A stretch of 64,000 bases of DNA from Modestobacter marinus (GCF_019799945.1 NZ_JABGCH010000017.1:1-64000), one strand, 5' to 3'; counted from the stretch's first letter, positions 14,928-23,774 are shown. The notes: generated by a model from the letters alone, not told the origin. A program made the numbers and translations.

Positions 14928-17771
14928 TCAGCGGTCCGCGGCGGCCTCCGGCTGGACGACGACGTCCGGCGCCGGCTCGATCCCCGGTGGCACCCGCTGC
15001 GGCCCGGCCTCGGGCGGGCGCGGCCGGTCCTGCGGGTGGAGCCGGACCGCCAGCAGGGCCACGTCGTCCTCGGTGTCGGGCAGGTACATCCGGTCCAGCA
15101 GCGCATCGCACAGCTCCTGCAGCGGCAGCCCGGTGAGCCCGTCGAGCACGTCGAGCAGCTCGGCGATCCCCGCGTCGAGGTCCCGGTCCCGCCGCTCGAC
15201 CAGCCCGTCGGTGTAGAGCAGCAGCGTGCCGCCGCGGTCGACGCTGGCGACGTGGTCGGTGCGCGGGGTCGTCGGCAGCACCCCGAGCAGCAGGTCCGGG
15301 GGTGTGTCGTCGAGCAGGGTCACGTGGCCGTCCGCGTCGATCAGCACCGGCGGCGGGTGGCCCGCGGTCGACCAGCGCAGCCGGGTGTGGCCGGACCGCA
15401 GCTCCGGGTCGTCCTGCTCCAGCCGGGCCACCAGGGCGGTGGCCATGGTGTCCAGGTCCAGTCCGACGCCGGCCTGGTCCAGCCCCGTGAGCAGCTCGGC
15501 GGGCGTGCCCCCGGTGTGGTGGCCGATGCCGCGCAGCAGCCCGCGGAGCTGGCCCATCGCCGCCGCGGCCCGGCTGTCGTGGCCGACGACGTCCCCGATC
15601 ACCAGCACGGTGGCGCCGTCGGGCTGGACGAACGCGTCGTACCAGTCGCCGCCGATCTCGGCCCCGGCCGCCGCCGGGACGTACCGGACGACGATCTCGC
15701 AGTGGTCCGGTGCCGGCGGCGCGGTGAGCAGGCTGCGCTGCAGCGTCTCGGCCAGCTGCCGCTGCTGGCCGAACAGCCGGGCCTGCGCGGCGGCGGCGCC
15801 GGCCCGGCGGCCGATCTCCAGCGCGGTCTCCAGCGCCACCTCGCTGAGCGGCCCCCGGCTCGCGTCGGCGAACAGCCCCAGCGCGCCGAGGGTCCTCCCG
15901 CGCGAGACCAGGGGGACGGCGACGCCGGAGTCCGGCGCGAGCGCGCGGAGCGCGGCCCGGGCAGCCGGGTCGCCCAGCACCCGGTGGACGTACTCGTCGT
16001 CCAGCCGCGGGACCACCACGGGCCGCCCGGTGCGGACGACCACGCGGGCCGCGGCGCCCTCCCGCATGCTGGCGACCATGGCGCGGACGTAGGCGCTCAG
16101 CTCCCCCGTGCGGGCCGGGTCGCGGTGCGCGGAGGCGAGCTCGCGCATGCGGCCGTGCTCGTCGGCGGCGACGACCCAGCACCAGTCACCGAGCGCCGGC
16201 ACCACCAGCTCGGCCAGCCGCTGCAGCTGCTCGGTGATGTCCAGGGTCCCGGCGAACACCTCACCGGCCTCGGCGAGCAGCTCCAGCCGCGCGTTGGCCG
16301 CCCGCATCTCGGCCACCGCGGCGTCCCGCTCGGCGTCCGCCCGCAGCCGTGAGACGCTCAGCGCCAGCTGCGCGGCCAGCGCCTCCAGCAGGGCCACGTC
16401 GTCCTCCCCGACCCGGTGCTCGTGCCGCCAGGCCGCGACGAAGCTGCCCAGCAGCCGGCCCTCCAGCCGCAACGGCAGGGCGGCCAGCGCCTGCACGCCC
16501 ACCAGGTCGCCCACCTCGGCCATCCGCGGGAAGCGGGCGACCGCCTCCGCCCGGTCGGCCAGCAGCACCGGCTCGCCGTGCCGCGCGACGTACTGGGCGG
16601 GGAGGGCGTCGTCGAGCGGGAGCTCGACGCCCTCGGCGGGCAGCGCGACGTCCGCCCCGGCCTCGACGGCGTCGACGAGCGAGCGGGTCATGTGCAGCCG
16701 CAGCGTCCCGTCCGCCGGGTCGAGGACGGCGATCGCGGTCGCGTCGGCGCCGAGGACGGTCGCGCAGCCGCGCAGCCCGACGGCGGCCAGCTGCTGCATC
16801 CGGGTGGCGTTGGCCAGCTCCGCGGCCACCTCGGCGATCGCGGCGGCGCGCTGCACCGCCGCCAGGCGGGCCTCGGCTTGCTCCCGGGCGTCGGTGACGT
16901 CGACGGTGGTGCCGAGCACGCGGACGGGCTCGCCGTGCGCGTTGCGCCCCACCCGGCCGCGCGAGACGGTCCACCGCACCGCCCCGTCGGTCCGCAGCAC
17001 CCGCGTCTCGACCACGTACTCGCCGCGGCCGGCCATCGCGACCCGCATGGCCTCCCGCACCGCGGCGTGGTCGTCGGGGTGGATGCGCTGCGCCATCATC
17101 TCGTCCACCGACGACACCTCGACGGCGTGCTCGAAGCCGAAGATGGCCGCGCAGCGCTCGTCCCAGAAGACGGTGCCGGTGCGCAGGTCCTGCTCCCAGA
17201 TGCCGACCGACCCGGCCTCCAGGGCCACGTCCAGCCGGGCCCGTGAGGTGCCGACCGCCGAGCGGGCCGCGGCCAGCTCCAGCTCGGCGACCACCGAGGC
17301 GGACAGCTGCTCCAGCAGCGCGGCGTCGTCGTCGGACCAGGCCCGCGGGTGCGGGTCGTACACCGCCAGGACCCCGACGACGTGCCCCGACGCAGCCACC
17401 AGCGGCGCGCCGAGGTAGGACCCGACCTGGCCGGAGACGACGGCGGGCAGGTCGGCCACCCGCGGGTCCGCGGCGGCGTCCGGCACGTCCAGCGACGCTC
17501 CCCGCCGGACGGTCAGCGCCGAGAACGCCCCGGTCAGCAGCGCCCGGCCCCCCACGGCGCCGGCGGGCAGCCCGTGCCCGCCCACGACGGTGTCCTGGTC
17601 GGGGAAGAGGGTGACCTTGGCATGGCCGACACCCACCAGCCGGGCGGCGAGGCCGGACAGCCGGTCGAAGACGGCGGGCCCGGCCACCTCCTCCATCAAC
17701 CGGCGGGCGGCGGCGATGCGGTGCGGATCGGTCAGCGGGTCGACGTCCGCCGACACCTGCTGCGGCAGCAC
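14928..17771 (-). CDS. Multi-sensor PP2C (SpoIIE/RsbU-type) phosphatase: GAF-PAS-GAF-GAF-PP2C
   Basis: Predicted serine phosphatase that would dephosphorylate a STAS-type anti-sigma antagonist in a partner-switching stress pathway. The 947 residues divide into an N-terminal GAF (about 20-180), a PAS/PAC with WDERCAAIFGFE (about 190-310), two further GAF regions (about 340-500 and 520-690) and a SpoIIE domain. The last shows GDWYDAF, GDVVGHD, STAGHPPPVL, LLYTDGLVERRD and DDVALLAVRL, which include the metal-binding Asp residues. GTG 17771 has GGAGG seven bases upstream. A STAS-like protein is encoded far away at 54282-54623. The ligands of the sensors are unknown. Confidence 0.9.
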   Translation of the reverse strand: MLPQQVSADVDPLTDPHRIAAARRLMEEVAGPAVFDRLSGLAARLVGVGHAKVTLFPDQDTVVGGHGLPAGAVGGRALLTGAFSALTVRRGASLDVPDAAADPRVADLPAVVSGQVGSYLGAPLVAASGHVVGVLAVYDPHPRAWSDDDAALLEQLSASVVAELELAAARSAVGTSRARLDVALEAGSVGIWEQDLRTGTVFWDERCAAIFGFEHAVEVSSVDEMMAQRIHPDDHAAVREAMRVAMAGRGEYVVETRVLRTDGAVRWTVSRGRVGRNAHGEPVRVLGTTVDVTDAREQAEARLAAVQRAAAIAEVAAELANATRMQQLAAVGLRGCATVLGADATAIAVLDPADGTLRLHMTRSLVDAVEAGADVALPAEGVELPLDDALPAQYVARHGEPVLLADRAEAVARFPRMAEVGDLVGVQALAALPLRLEGRLLGSFVAAWRHEHRVGEDDVALLEALAAQLALSVSRLRADAERDAAVAEMRAANARLELLAEAGEVFAGTLDITEQLQRLAELVVPALGDWCWVVAADEHGRMRELASAHRDPARTGELSAYVRAMVASMREGAAARVVVRTGRPVVVPRLDDEYVHRVLGDPAARAALRALAPDSGVAVPLVSRGRTLGALGLFADASRGPLSEVALETALEIGRRAGAAAAQARLFGQQRQLAETLQRSLLTAPPAPDHCEIVVRYVPAAAGAEIGGDWYDAFVQPDGATVLVIGDVVGHDSRAAAAMGQLRGLLRGIGHHTGGTPAELLTGLDQAGVGLDLDTMATALVARLEQDDPELRSGHTRLRWSTAGHPPPVLIDADGHVTLLDDTPPDLLLGVLPTTPRTDHVASVDRGGTLLLYTDGLVERRDRDLDAGIAELLDVLDGLTGLPLQELCDALLDRMYLPDTEDDVALLAVRLHPQDRPRPPEAGPQRVPPGIEPAPDVVVQPEAAADR

Positions 17772-17941
17772 GGCAGACCTCCCCCTGTCTCCGCTCCCCG
17801 GGGCACCGGCGCGGGCGCCCGATAGTGGCACGCGGTCGAGCGGACGGCGCGGGCCGCCGCCGGCGCCGGGCCTCCCCCCACCGGGTGGGTCCGGTCAAGC
17901 AGCCGCCCGCCGGGGTCGATCCCCGGACCGTGACCGCGACC

Positions 17942-19021
17942 ATGCCGAAGCACGGGGACTGCCGGCCGCTGCTGGCCGGGGAGGACGACCTGACCGTCGT
18001 CTTCCAGCCCATCGTCGACCTGGCCTCGGCCACCGTCGCCGGCTACGAGGCACAGGCCCGCTTCCCGGGCACCGCCGCACCCGACGTGTGGTTCGCCGCC
18101 GCCGCGGAGGCAGGGCTCGGCGCGGAGCTCCAGGCGCTGGCGCTGCGCAAGGCGCTCGCCGCGCTGCCGGACCTGCCGCCCCACACCTTCCTGACCGTGA
18201 CCGTCCGCCCTAACCTGCTCGGCAGCGTCCCCGTGGCCGCCGCGTTCGCCGAGCCGGCGACGCTGCGCCGGGTCGTCGTCGCGCTGACCGAGCACCTGCC
18301 CACCCCGGACCTCGACGCGCTGCGCACGCAGACCGCGGCGCTGCGCAGCCGGGGCGCGCTGATCGCCATCGACGACGCCGGGACCGGCCTCGCCGGGCTC
18401 CAGCAGCTGGCCGAGGTGCGGCCGCAGCTGGTCACGCTGGACCGCGCACTGGTCGCCGGCGCGGACACCGACCCAGTCAAGGCCGCGCTGGTGGAGATGG
18501 TCGGCAGCTTCACCAGCCGGATCGACGCCTGGCTGCTGGCCGACGGCATCGAGACCGCCGCCGAGCTCGCCGTGTTCGCCCGGCTCGGCGTGCCCCTGGC
18601 GCAGGGGTGGCTGCTCGGCCGCCCCACCCCGCACTTCGCCGAGCTCACCCCCGAGGTCGCCGCGCTGGTGCGCAGCCACGTCGCCCGGGCGCAGCTCACC
18701 GACAGCGTCACCAGCCTGCTCCGCCCCGTCCGCCGGCGGGAGAGCGACGAGGACGACGCCGTCCCGGCGCCGTACGTGCTCCTGGACCCCTTCGGCGTCC
18801 CGGTGGAGCTCGTGCTCACCGACCCGCGCACCGGCGCGCCGTACCGCGCTCCCGTCTCGCTGACGGTGCACCCGTCCGCGGACGTGGCCGGGACCCTGCA
18901 GCGGGCGCTGACCCGCCCGCCGGTGCACCGCTTCGACCCGGTGATCTGCACCGACCGCGGCGGCGCCGTCCTGGGGCTGCTGCGCGTCGAGGACCTCGCC
19001 TCCGCCGCGGCGAGCCGCTGA
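17942..19021 (+). CDS. Degenerate EAL-domain protein
   Basis: EAL fold of 359 residues, probably not an active cyclic di-GMP phosphodiesterase. Kept residues: FQPIVDL (21-27), Asn91, Glu117, DDAGTG (144-149) and QG (221-222). Changed: the signature reads YEAQAR (EAL to EAQ, 36-38), and the position of the catalytic Lys in the usual IKID is Thr165 (VTLD). AEGVE reads ADGIE. It therefore more likely binds the dinucleotide or a protein partner. A C-terminal domain (about 255-359) resembles no family I can name. ATG 17942 was used; GTG 17930 is a possible start. It is divergent from the GAF/PAS phosphatase. Confidence 0.8.
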   Translation: MPKHGDCRPLLAGEDDLTVVFQPIVDLASATVAGYEAQARFPGTAAPDVWFAAAAEAGLGAELQALALRKALAALPDLPPHTFLTVTVRPNLLGSVPVAAAFAEPATLRRVVVALTEHLPTPDLDALRTQTAALRSRGALIAIDDAGTGLAGLQQLAEVRPQLVTLDRALVAGADTDPVKAALVEMVGSFTSRIDAWLLADGIETAAELAVFARLGVPLAQGWLLGRPTPHFAELTPEVAALVRSHVARAQLTDSVTSLLRPVRRRESDEDDAVPAPYVLLDPFGVPVELVLTDPRTGAPYRAPVSLTVHPSADVAGTLQRALTRPPVHRFDPVICTDRGGAVLGLLRVEDLASAAASR

Positions 19022-19119
19022 CCTCCCGGGGGCCCTGATCCCGCCCCCGGCAACGCACCACCCCGGCCGCCGCCCGGCGGACCGGGAGCCGAGCACCCCA
19101 GGAGCACGCAGGAGCCGCG

Positions 19120-19197
19120 ATGCGGGCGTTCGCCTGCGGGGACGTCGTTCCCGGCTGCACCTTCAGCGTCACGGCCCCTGCGGAGGGGCCGAGCTGA
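19120..19197 (+). pseudogene. Truncated DUF1059-like small protein
   Basis: A 25-codon ORF with an AGGAG ribosome-binding site starts MRAFACGDVVPGC, which strongly resembles the N-terminus of actinobacterial DUF1059 proteins (usually about 55-60 residues with two conserved Cys). After about 17 residues the family sequence stops, and the rest (APAEGPS) is encoded by the terminator hairpin at 19172-19191. The simplest reading is a remnant whose 3' part was lost. A functional micropeptide cannot be excluded, because the start and Shine-Dalgarno are intact. Confidence 0.5.
19172..19191. terminator. Terminator-like hairpin between EAL and aldo/keto reductase genes
   Basis: CGGCCCCT and AGGGGCCG form an eight-base-pair stem around a GCGG loop. 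It lies between the plus-strand EAL gene/DUF1059 remnant and the converging aldo/keto reductase gene, so it can serve both strands. There is no U-tract. Confidence 0.6.
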
Positions 19198-19206
19198 GGG
19201 GGTCGT

Positions 19207-20133
19207 TCACCAGGCGCTGGCGTCGGTGAGGCGCCGGCGCTCGTCGTCGGTGAGCCGCAGGTCGAGCATCGGCAGCAGGTCGGCGAGCTGCTCGACCGAG
19301 CGGCCGCTGGCGATCGGCGCGGTGACCGTCGGCTGGTCGGCCAGCCAGCGCAGCGCCACCGCGGCCGGCGTGGTCCCGTGCCCGTCGGCCACCTCGCGCA
19401 GCGCCGTGAGCACCCGGTCGCCCTTCTCCCCCACGTACTGGGCGGCCCGCTGGGCGCGCGGGGAGTCGATGGTCTCCCCGGCCCGGTACTTGCCGGTCAG
19501 GAAGCCGCGGGCCAGCCCGAAGTAGGGCAGCACGCCGAGGTCGTGCTCGGCGGCCACCGCCTGCAACTCGGCCTCGTAGACCCGGCGCTCCATCAGGTTG
19601 TAGTGCGGCTGCAGCGCCACGTACCCGGTCACGCCCAGCCGCTGCGCCGTCTGCAGGGCCTCGGTCAGCCGCTCGGCCGAGTAGTTCGACGCCGCGGCGT
19701 ACCGGACCTTGCCCGCCTGCACCAGCTCGTCGAAGGCGGTGAGCGTCTCGTCGAGCGGCGTCGTCGGGTCGTCCCGGTGCGCGTAGTACAGGTCGATGTG
19801 GTCGGTCTGCAGGTTGCGCAGCGAGTGCTCGGCGGCGGCGCGGATCTCCGGCGCGGACAGCGGGTGCTCCTTGTCCCCGGGCGAGGCCTTGGTGGCCACC
19901 ACGATCCGGTCGCGCAGCCCGCGCTCGGCCATCCAGGTGCCGAGGATCGTCTCCGAGGTGCCGTCGCCGTAGGACTCCGCGGTGTCCACGAAGGGGAACT
20001 GGGTGCTGGGGACGGCGTCGTGGAAGCGGTCGAGGAGGGCGAAGGACGTCGGCTCGTCCGCCGTCCACCCGAAGACGTTGCCGCCCAGGCACAGGTCGCT
20101 GACGTCCAGGTCGGTCCTCGGTAGTTGCGGCAT
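19207..20133 (-). CDS. Aldo/keto reductase
   Basis: NADPH-dependent carbonyl reductase of the AKR fold, 308 residues. Visible family blocks are LCLGGNVFGW near the N-terminus, VDTAESYGDGTSE with the catalytic Asp and Tyr, VVATKAS with the catalytic Lys, DLYYAHRDD with the His, and the C-terminal NADP site IASGRSVEQL. Substrate cannot be inferred. Start ATG 20133 lies six bases after a TACGTT hexamer, so the transcript is probably leaderless. It is divergent from the HU gene about 350 bases away. Confidence 0.9.
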   Translation of the reverse strand: MPQLPRTDLDVSDLCLGGNVFGWTADEPTSFALLDRFHDAVPSTQFPFVDTAESYGDGTSETILGTWMAERGLRDRIVVATKASPGDKEHPLSAPEIRAAAEHSLRNLQTDHIDLYYAHRDDPTTPLDETLTAFDELVQAGKVRYAAASNYSAERLTEALQTAQRLGVTGYVALQPHYNLMERRVYEAELQAVAAEHDLGVLPYFGLARGFLTGKYRAGETIDSPRAQRAAQYVGEKGDRVLTALREVADGHGTTPAAVALRWLADQPTVTAPIASGRSVEQLADLLPMLDLRLTDDERRRLTDASAW

Positions 20134-20139
20134 GCCTCC

Positions 20140-20145
20140 AACGTA
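20140..20145 (-). promoter_or_regulatory. Leaderless -10 hexamer TACGTT of the aldo/keto reductase gene
   Basis: On the minus strand TACGTT is followed by GGAGGC and then the ATG at 20133. A TAnnnT hexamer 6-7 bases before a start codon is the usual mark of actinobacterial leaderless transcription. The GGAGGC is too close to act as a normal ribosome-binding site. Confidence 0.55.
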
Positions 20146-20284
20146 TGGCGGCCGCGGGCGGGTCGCGCGCCGGGCCAGGGCCTTCACAGAACGTGACGAT
20201 CGTGACGGATGAGGAGGAAATGCCCGGCATTCCGGGGGCTCCGCTCGCCAACACCCAGGTCGGCATGGCAACGTGCGGGCGTTG

Positions 20285-20308
20285 CCGGCCGACGACGTGG
20301 TCGGCCGG
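20285..20308. other. Hairpin in the 346-base gap upstream of HU
   Basis: The gap 20134-20479 has no convincing gene. It holds a nine-base-pair perfect stem, CCGGCCGAC and GTCGGCCGG, around the loop GACGTG, and further upstream a direct repeat of GTGACG near 20190. The stem could terminate transcripts entering the region or act in the HU 5' leader. The HU promoter must also be here, but I cannot place its -35/-10 with confidence. Confidence 0.45.
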
Positions 20309-20479
20309 ATCCGCCCGCCGGGCCCCCGCTGCGCATCGGATGCGCAGGTCGAGGGCACGGTGGAGGCGCCGGTGGTCCGCCCGGACCCCGGTGCGCGCCC
20401 GGTCGGACCGGGCGCGAGGAACGAACGGTGACTGCCCCGCACGGGCGGTCCCGCTGAGACCCACAGCGAGAGGAACCCG

Positions 20480-20767
20480 ATGAACAAGGCCGAACTCGTC
20501 TCCGCGATCGCCAAGCGTGCCGACGTCCCGGCGTCGACCGTCGACTCCGTGATCGACGGTCTGCGCGAGGAGCTCGTCGAGGCCATCACCCGCGGCGACA
20601 AGGTCGCGGTGCCCGGCCTGCTGACCGTCGAGCGCTCACAGCGTTCGGCCCGCACCGGCCGCAACCCGCAGACCGGCGAGTCGATCGAGATCGCCGCCTC
20701 CAACACCGTGAAGGTGACCGCCGGCTCGGTCCTGAAGAAGGCCGCCGCCGCCGTCCCGGTCGACTGA
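20480..20767 (+). CDS. HU-family DNA-binding protein
   Basis: Histone-like nucleoid protein, 95 residues, binding and bending DNA as a dimer. It starts MNKAELVSAIAKRA, has the dimer core and the beta-arm signature RSQRSARTGRNPQTGE (about residues 52-67) with the intercalating Pro, and ends KVTAGSVLKKA. It lacks the long Lys/Ala-rich C-terminal tail of mycobacterial HupB, so it is a short, bacterial-type HU. A GAGAGG ribosome-binding site precedes the ATG. A strong terminator follows, making it a single-gene transcript. Confidence 0.95.
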   Translation: MNKAELVSAIAKRADVPASTVDSVIDGLREELVEAITRGDKVAVPGLLTVERSQRSARTGRNPQTGESIEIAASNTVKVTAGSVLKKAAAAVPVD

Positions 20768-20771
20768 AGGA

Positions 20772-20822
20772 CCCCGCTGCCCCCCGCCACTCGCGAGCTC
20801 GCGGCGGGACCCTGCAGCGGGG
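20772..20822. terminator. Terminator downstream of HU
   Basis: CCCCGCTGC (20772-20780) pairs with GCAGCGGGG (20814-20822). Between them CTCGCGAG and a GCC/GGC pairing extend the fold. It starts four bases after the HU stop codon. Confidence 0.7.
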
Positions 20823-20922
20823 CCTGAGCGTGCGCCCCCGGCGCGCTCCTGACCTCGTGTCAGGATGCGCGGCGGGGGCGCTGCTCATCGGAGGGCAGGG
20901 CCCGCGACGAGCGGAGTCGTGC

Positions 20923-22161
20923 GTGACGTCCCTGCAGTCGGACCTGGTGGTGACCACCGACCCGGCCGAGGTCGGCCTGGACGGCGGGAGGCTGGCGCGG
21001 CTGGACCGCCGGCTGGCCCGCTGGGTCGACGAGGGACAGCTGCCCGGGCTCCTGGTCACGGTGGCCCGGCACGGCCGGCTCGTGCACGTCGGCACGTACG
21101 GGCACCGTGACGTCGAGGCGCGGCTGCCGGTGACGCCGGAGACCCGCTGGCGGATCTACTCGATGACCAAACCGGTCACCTCGGTCGCGGCGATGTCCCT
21201 CTACGAGGAGGGCGCGTTCGAGCTGAACGACCCGATCAGTCGCTGGCTGCCCGAGTGGGCCGACACCCGGGTGTACGTGGCCGGCTCCGAGCTCAACCCG
21301 GTGACCGTGCCGCAGCTGGAGCCGATCCGCGTCCGGCACCTGCTCACCCACACCGCCGGCATCACCTACGGCTTCCACCACGCGCACCCGGTCGACACCC
21401 TCTACCGGTTGCAGGGGTTCGAGTGGGCCACCCCGCCCGGCGCGGACAACGCCGAGGTCAGCCGCCAGCTCGCGGCGATGCCGCTGCTGTTCCAGCCGGG
21501 CAGCGAGTGGAACTACGGGATGTCCACCGACGTGCTCGGCCGGCTGGTCGAGGTGGTGGCCGGCAAGCTGCTGGACGAGGTGTTCGAGGAGCGGGTGTTC
21601 GGGCCGCTGGGCATGTCGGAGACGTCGTTCGGGCTGCGTCCCGGCGACGACGTCGGCTCGCTGGCCCGGCTGTACGGGCCGGGGGTGCAGCCGCTGCCCG
21701 CCCCGTTCGAGCAGGGCGCGCACAGCAGGCCGACGTTCCTCGCCGGCGGCGCCGGGCTGGTGTCGACCGCCGGGGACTACCTGCGGTTCATGGAGATGCT
21801 GCGGTCGGGCGGGCGGACGCCGTCGGGCGACCGGGTGCTGGGTCCGCGGACCCTGGCGTACATGGTGCGCAACCACCTGCCCGGCAACGTCGACCTGGAG
21901 ACCTACGGCCGGCCGCTGTACGCCGAGACGCCGCTGCGCGGGGTGGGCTTCGGCCTGGGCTTCTCGATGGTCCTGGACCCGGTGCGCTACGGCTCGGTGT
22001 CCAGCGCCGGTGAGTACGGCTGGGGCGGGGCGGCCTCGACGGCGTTCTGGATCGACCCGGTCGAGGAGCTGACCGTGGGCTTCTACACCCAGCTGCTGCC
22101 CTCGAGCGCCCTGCCGATCCGCTCGCACCTGCGGCAGCTGGTGAACCAGGCCCTGGTCTGA
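20923..22161 (+). CDS. Beta-lactamase-fold serine hydrolase (class C / esterase type)
   Basis: Penicillin-binding-protein-like serine hydrolase of 412 residues. The nucleophile motif SMTK (Ser80-Lys83) is present. The usual Tyr motif is represented by WNYGMS, and the third motif by GWGG in EYGWGGAAST instead of KTG, a pattern seen in esterase-type members. No signal peptide or membrane segment is seen, so it is probably cytoplasmic and acts as an esterase or amidase rather than a resistance beta-lactamase. GTG 20923 is the start used; the frame is open further upstream. It converges on DinB with a strong hairpin between. Confidence 0.85.
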   Translation: MTSLQSDLVVTTDPAEVGLDGGRLARLDRRLARWVDEGQLPGLLVTVARHGRLVHVGTYGHRDVEARLPVTPETRWRIYSMTKPVTSVAAMSLYEEGAFELNDPISRWLPEWADTRVYVAGSELNPVTVPQLEPIRVRHLLTHTAGITYGFHHAHPVDTLYRLQGFEWATPPGADNAEVSRQLAAMPLLFQPGSEWNYGMSTDVLGRLVEVVAGKLLDEVFEERVFGPLGMSETSFGLRPGDDVGSLARLYGPGVQPLPAPFEQGAHSRPTFLAGGAGLVSTAGDYLRFMEMLRSGGRTPSGDRVLGPRTLAYMVRNHLPGNVDLETYGRPLYAETPLRGVGFGLGFSMVLDPVRYGSVSSAGEYGWGGAASTAFWIDPVEELTVGFYTQLLPSSALPIRSHLRQLVNQALV

Positions 22162-22195
22162 GGTGACCCGGCCCTCCCCCCGCCGAGCATCGATC

Positions 22196-22262
22196 ACCTC
22201 ACCCGATCCACGGCGGTCCTCCCGCACCACCGTTGATGCGGGAGGACCGCGTCGGGTCAGGT
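22196..22262. terminator. Long bidirectional hairpin between serine hydrolase and DinB genes
   Basis: The inner stem is 14 perfect base pairs, GCGGTCCTCCCGCA with TGCGGGAGGACCGC, around a ten-base loop CCACCGTTGA. An outer stem ACCTCACCCGA/TCGGGTCAGGT continues it with one mismatch. It lies between two converging stop codons and can terminate both transcripts. Confidence 0.75.
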
Positions 22263-22269
22263 CACCTGG

Positions 22270-22818
22270 TCATTCGCCGGTGACCCCGTCGATCCGCTCC
22301 CGCAGCAGGTCGGCGTGGCCGTTGTGCCGCGCATACTCCTCGATCATGTGCAGGTAGATCCAGCGCAGCGACACCGGCCGGCCGTGGCGGGTGCCCGCGC
22401 CGACGTCGTCCAGGGACGCGTGACCGGCGGCCAGCGCGCGGCTGGCCTCGACCGCCGCGGCGAGGGCGGCGAACTCGCGGGCGACGGCGGTCGCGGTGTC
22501 GGGCTCGTCGGGGTCGCGACCCACACCGTCGAAGTCGCCGTCCGGGTCGTCGTCGCTGCAGTACGCCCACTGCACCTGCTCGCCGCCGAGGACCTCGCGG
22601 AACCACCCGGTCTCCACCTCGGTCAGGTGCCGCACCAGCCCGCGCAGGCTGAGCGCCGAGGGCGGCACCGACCGCTCCCCCAGCTGCTCGGGCGCCAGGC
22701 CGGCGCACTTGTGCAGCAACGTCGCGCGGTGGAACTCCAGCCACGCCTCGACGGCGGCACGCTCGCCGTCCAGGAACGGCGGGTCGACGCGGTCCGGGAC
22801 AGGAGGCAACTCGACCAT
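22270..22818 (-). CDS. DinB-family protein (DUF664-type)
   Basis: Four-helix DinB/YfiT-like protein of 182 residues. Such proteins bind a divalent metal through three His; some are thiol-dependent transferases using mycothiol or bacillithiol. The candidate ligands are in LVRHLTEVETGWF (about 58-70) and HMIEEYARHNGHADLL near the C-terminus, a spacing typical of the family. Mycothiol dependence is inference from the actinobacterial setting. ATG 22818 is preceded by a purine stretch. It is divergent from the FolP2-like gene, with 95 bases between. Confidence 0.8.
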   Translation of the reverse strand: MVELPPVPDRVDPPFLDGERAAVEAWLEFHRATLLHKCAGLAPEQLGERSVPPSALSLRGLVRHLTEVETGWFREVLGGEQVQWAYCSDDDPDGDFDGVGRDPDEPDTATAVAREFAALAAAVEASRALAAGHASLDDVGAGTRHGRPVSLRWIYLHMIEEYARHNGHADLLRERIDGVTGE

Positions 22819-22913
22819 GGGGTGAGTGTGCCTGGCCCGTGCAGGGGTCTGCCGCGAGCTCGCGAGCGGTGGGGGGCACGGCACGGGGGTGCTCGACCTG
22901 GTTGGCTGGCCGG

Positions 22914-23774
22914 GTGCTGCGACTCGGGGGCCTGGACGTGCCGGACGGCGGCCTGGTCGTGATGGCGATCGTCAACCGCACCCCGGACTCCTTCTACGAC
23001 CACGGCGCGACCTACGGGCTCGAGGCGGCGCTGGCCCGGGTCGAGCAGGTGGTCGCCGAGGGCGCGGACATGGTGGACGTCGGCGGGGTGAAGGCCGCAC
23101 CCGGCGAGTTCGTGTCGCCGGCGGAGGAGGTCCGGCGCACCGTCGACCTGGTCGCCGCCATCCGGGAGGCGCACCCCCGGTTGCCGCTGTCGATCGACAC
23201 CTGGCGGGCCGAGGTGGCGCGGGAGGCGCTGGCCGCCGGCGCGGACGTCGTCAACGACGCGTGGGGCGGGGTCGACCCGGAGCTCGCGGGGGTCGCCGCC
23301 GAGGCCGGCGGCGGCATCGTCTGCACCCACGCCGGCGGGCTGCCGCCGCGCACCCGCCCGCACCGGGTCACCTACGACGACGTGGTCGCCGACGTCGTCG
23401 CCCGGACCACCGCGCTCGCCGAGGCCGCGGTGGCCGCCGGCGTCGACCGGGAGCGGGTGCTCGTGGACCCCGGGCACGACTTCGGCAAGAACACCCGGCA
23501 CTCGCTGGAGGCCACCCGCCGGCTGGACGAGCTGGTCGCCACCGGCTGGCCGGTGCTCGTGGCGCTGTCGAACAAGGACTTCGTCGGTGAGACCCTCGAC
23601 CTGCCCGTCGACCAGCGGCTCACCGGCACGCTCGCGGCGACGGCGGTCAGCGCGTGGCTCGGGGCCCGGGTGTTCCGGGCGCACGACGTCGCCCCGACCC
23701 GCCAGGTGCTCGACATGGTCGCGTCCATCCGCGGCGACCGCCCGCCCACCCGCACGGTGCGCGGCCTGGCCTGA
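22914..23774 (+). CDS. folP2: Dihydropteroate synthase homologue, FolP2-like
   Basis: TIM-barrel protein of 286 residues related to dihydropteroate synthase. It keeps MAIVNRTPDSFYD and DPGHDFGKN. The pterin/phosphate loop that in true FolP reads IDVGGESTRPG is VDVGGVKAAPG here, and the end reads RPPTRTVRGLA. Both features match the mycobacterial second copy FolP2, which I recall as lacking dihydropteroate synthase activity. Its real substrate is therefore unknown, and it should not be read as the sulfonamide target. GTG 22914 starts at the first strand; the frame is open to 22839. Confidence 0.83.
   Translation: MLRLGGLDVPDGGLVVMAIVNRTPDSFYDHGATYGLEAALARVEQVVAEGADMVDVGGVKAAPGEFVSPAEEVRRTVDLVAAIREAHPRLPLSIDTWRAEVAREALAAGADVVNDAWGGVDPELAGVAAEAGGGIVCTHAGGLPPRTRPHRVTYDDVVADVVARTTALAEAAVAAGVDRERVLVDPGHDFGKNTRHSLEATRRLDELVATGWPVLVALSNKDFVGETLDLPVDQRLTGTLAATAVSAWLGARVFRAHDVAPTRQVLDMVASIRGDRPPTRTVRGLA

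Noticed and set aside
20923-22161. Antibiotic-resistance beta-lactamase
   Set aside because: No signal peptide, and the KTG box is replaced by GWGG. An esterase-type hydrolase is more likely.
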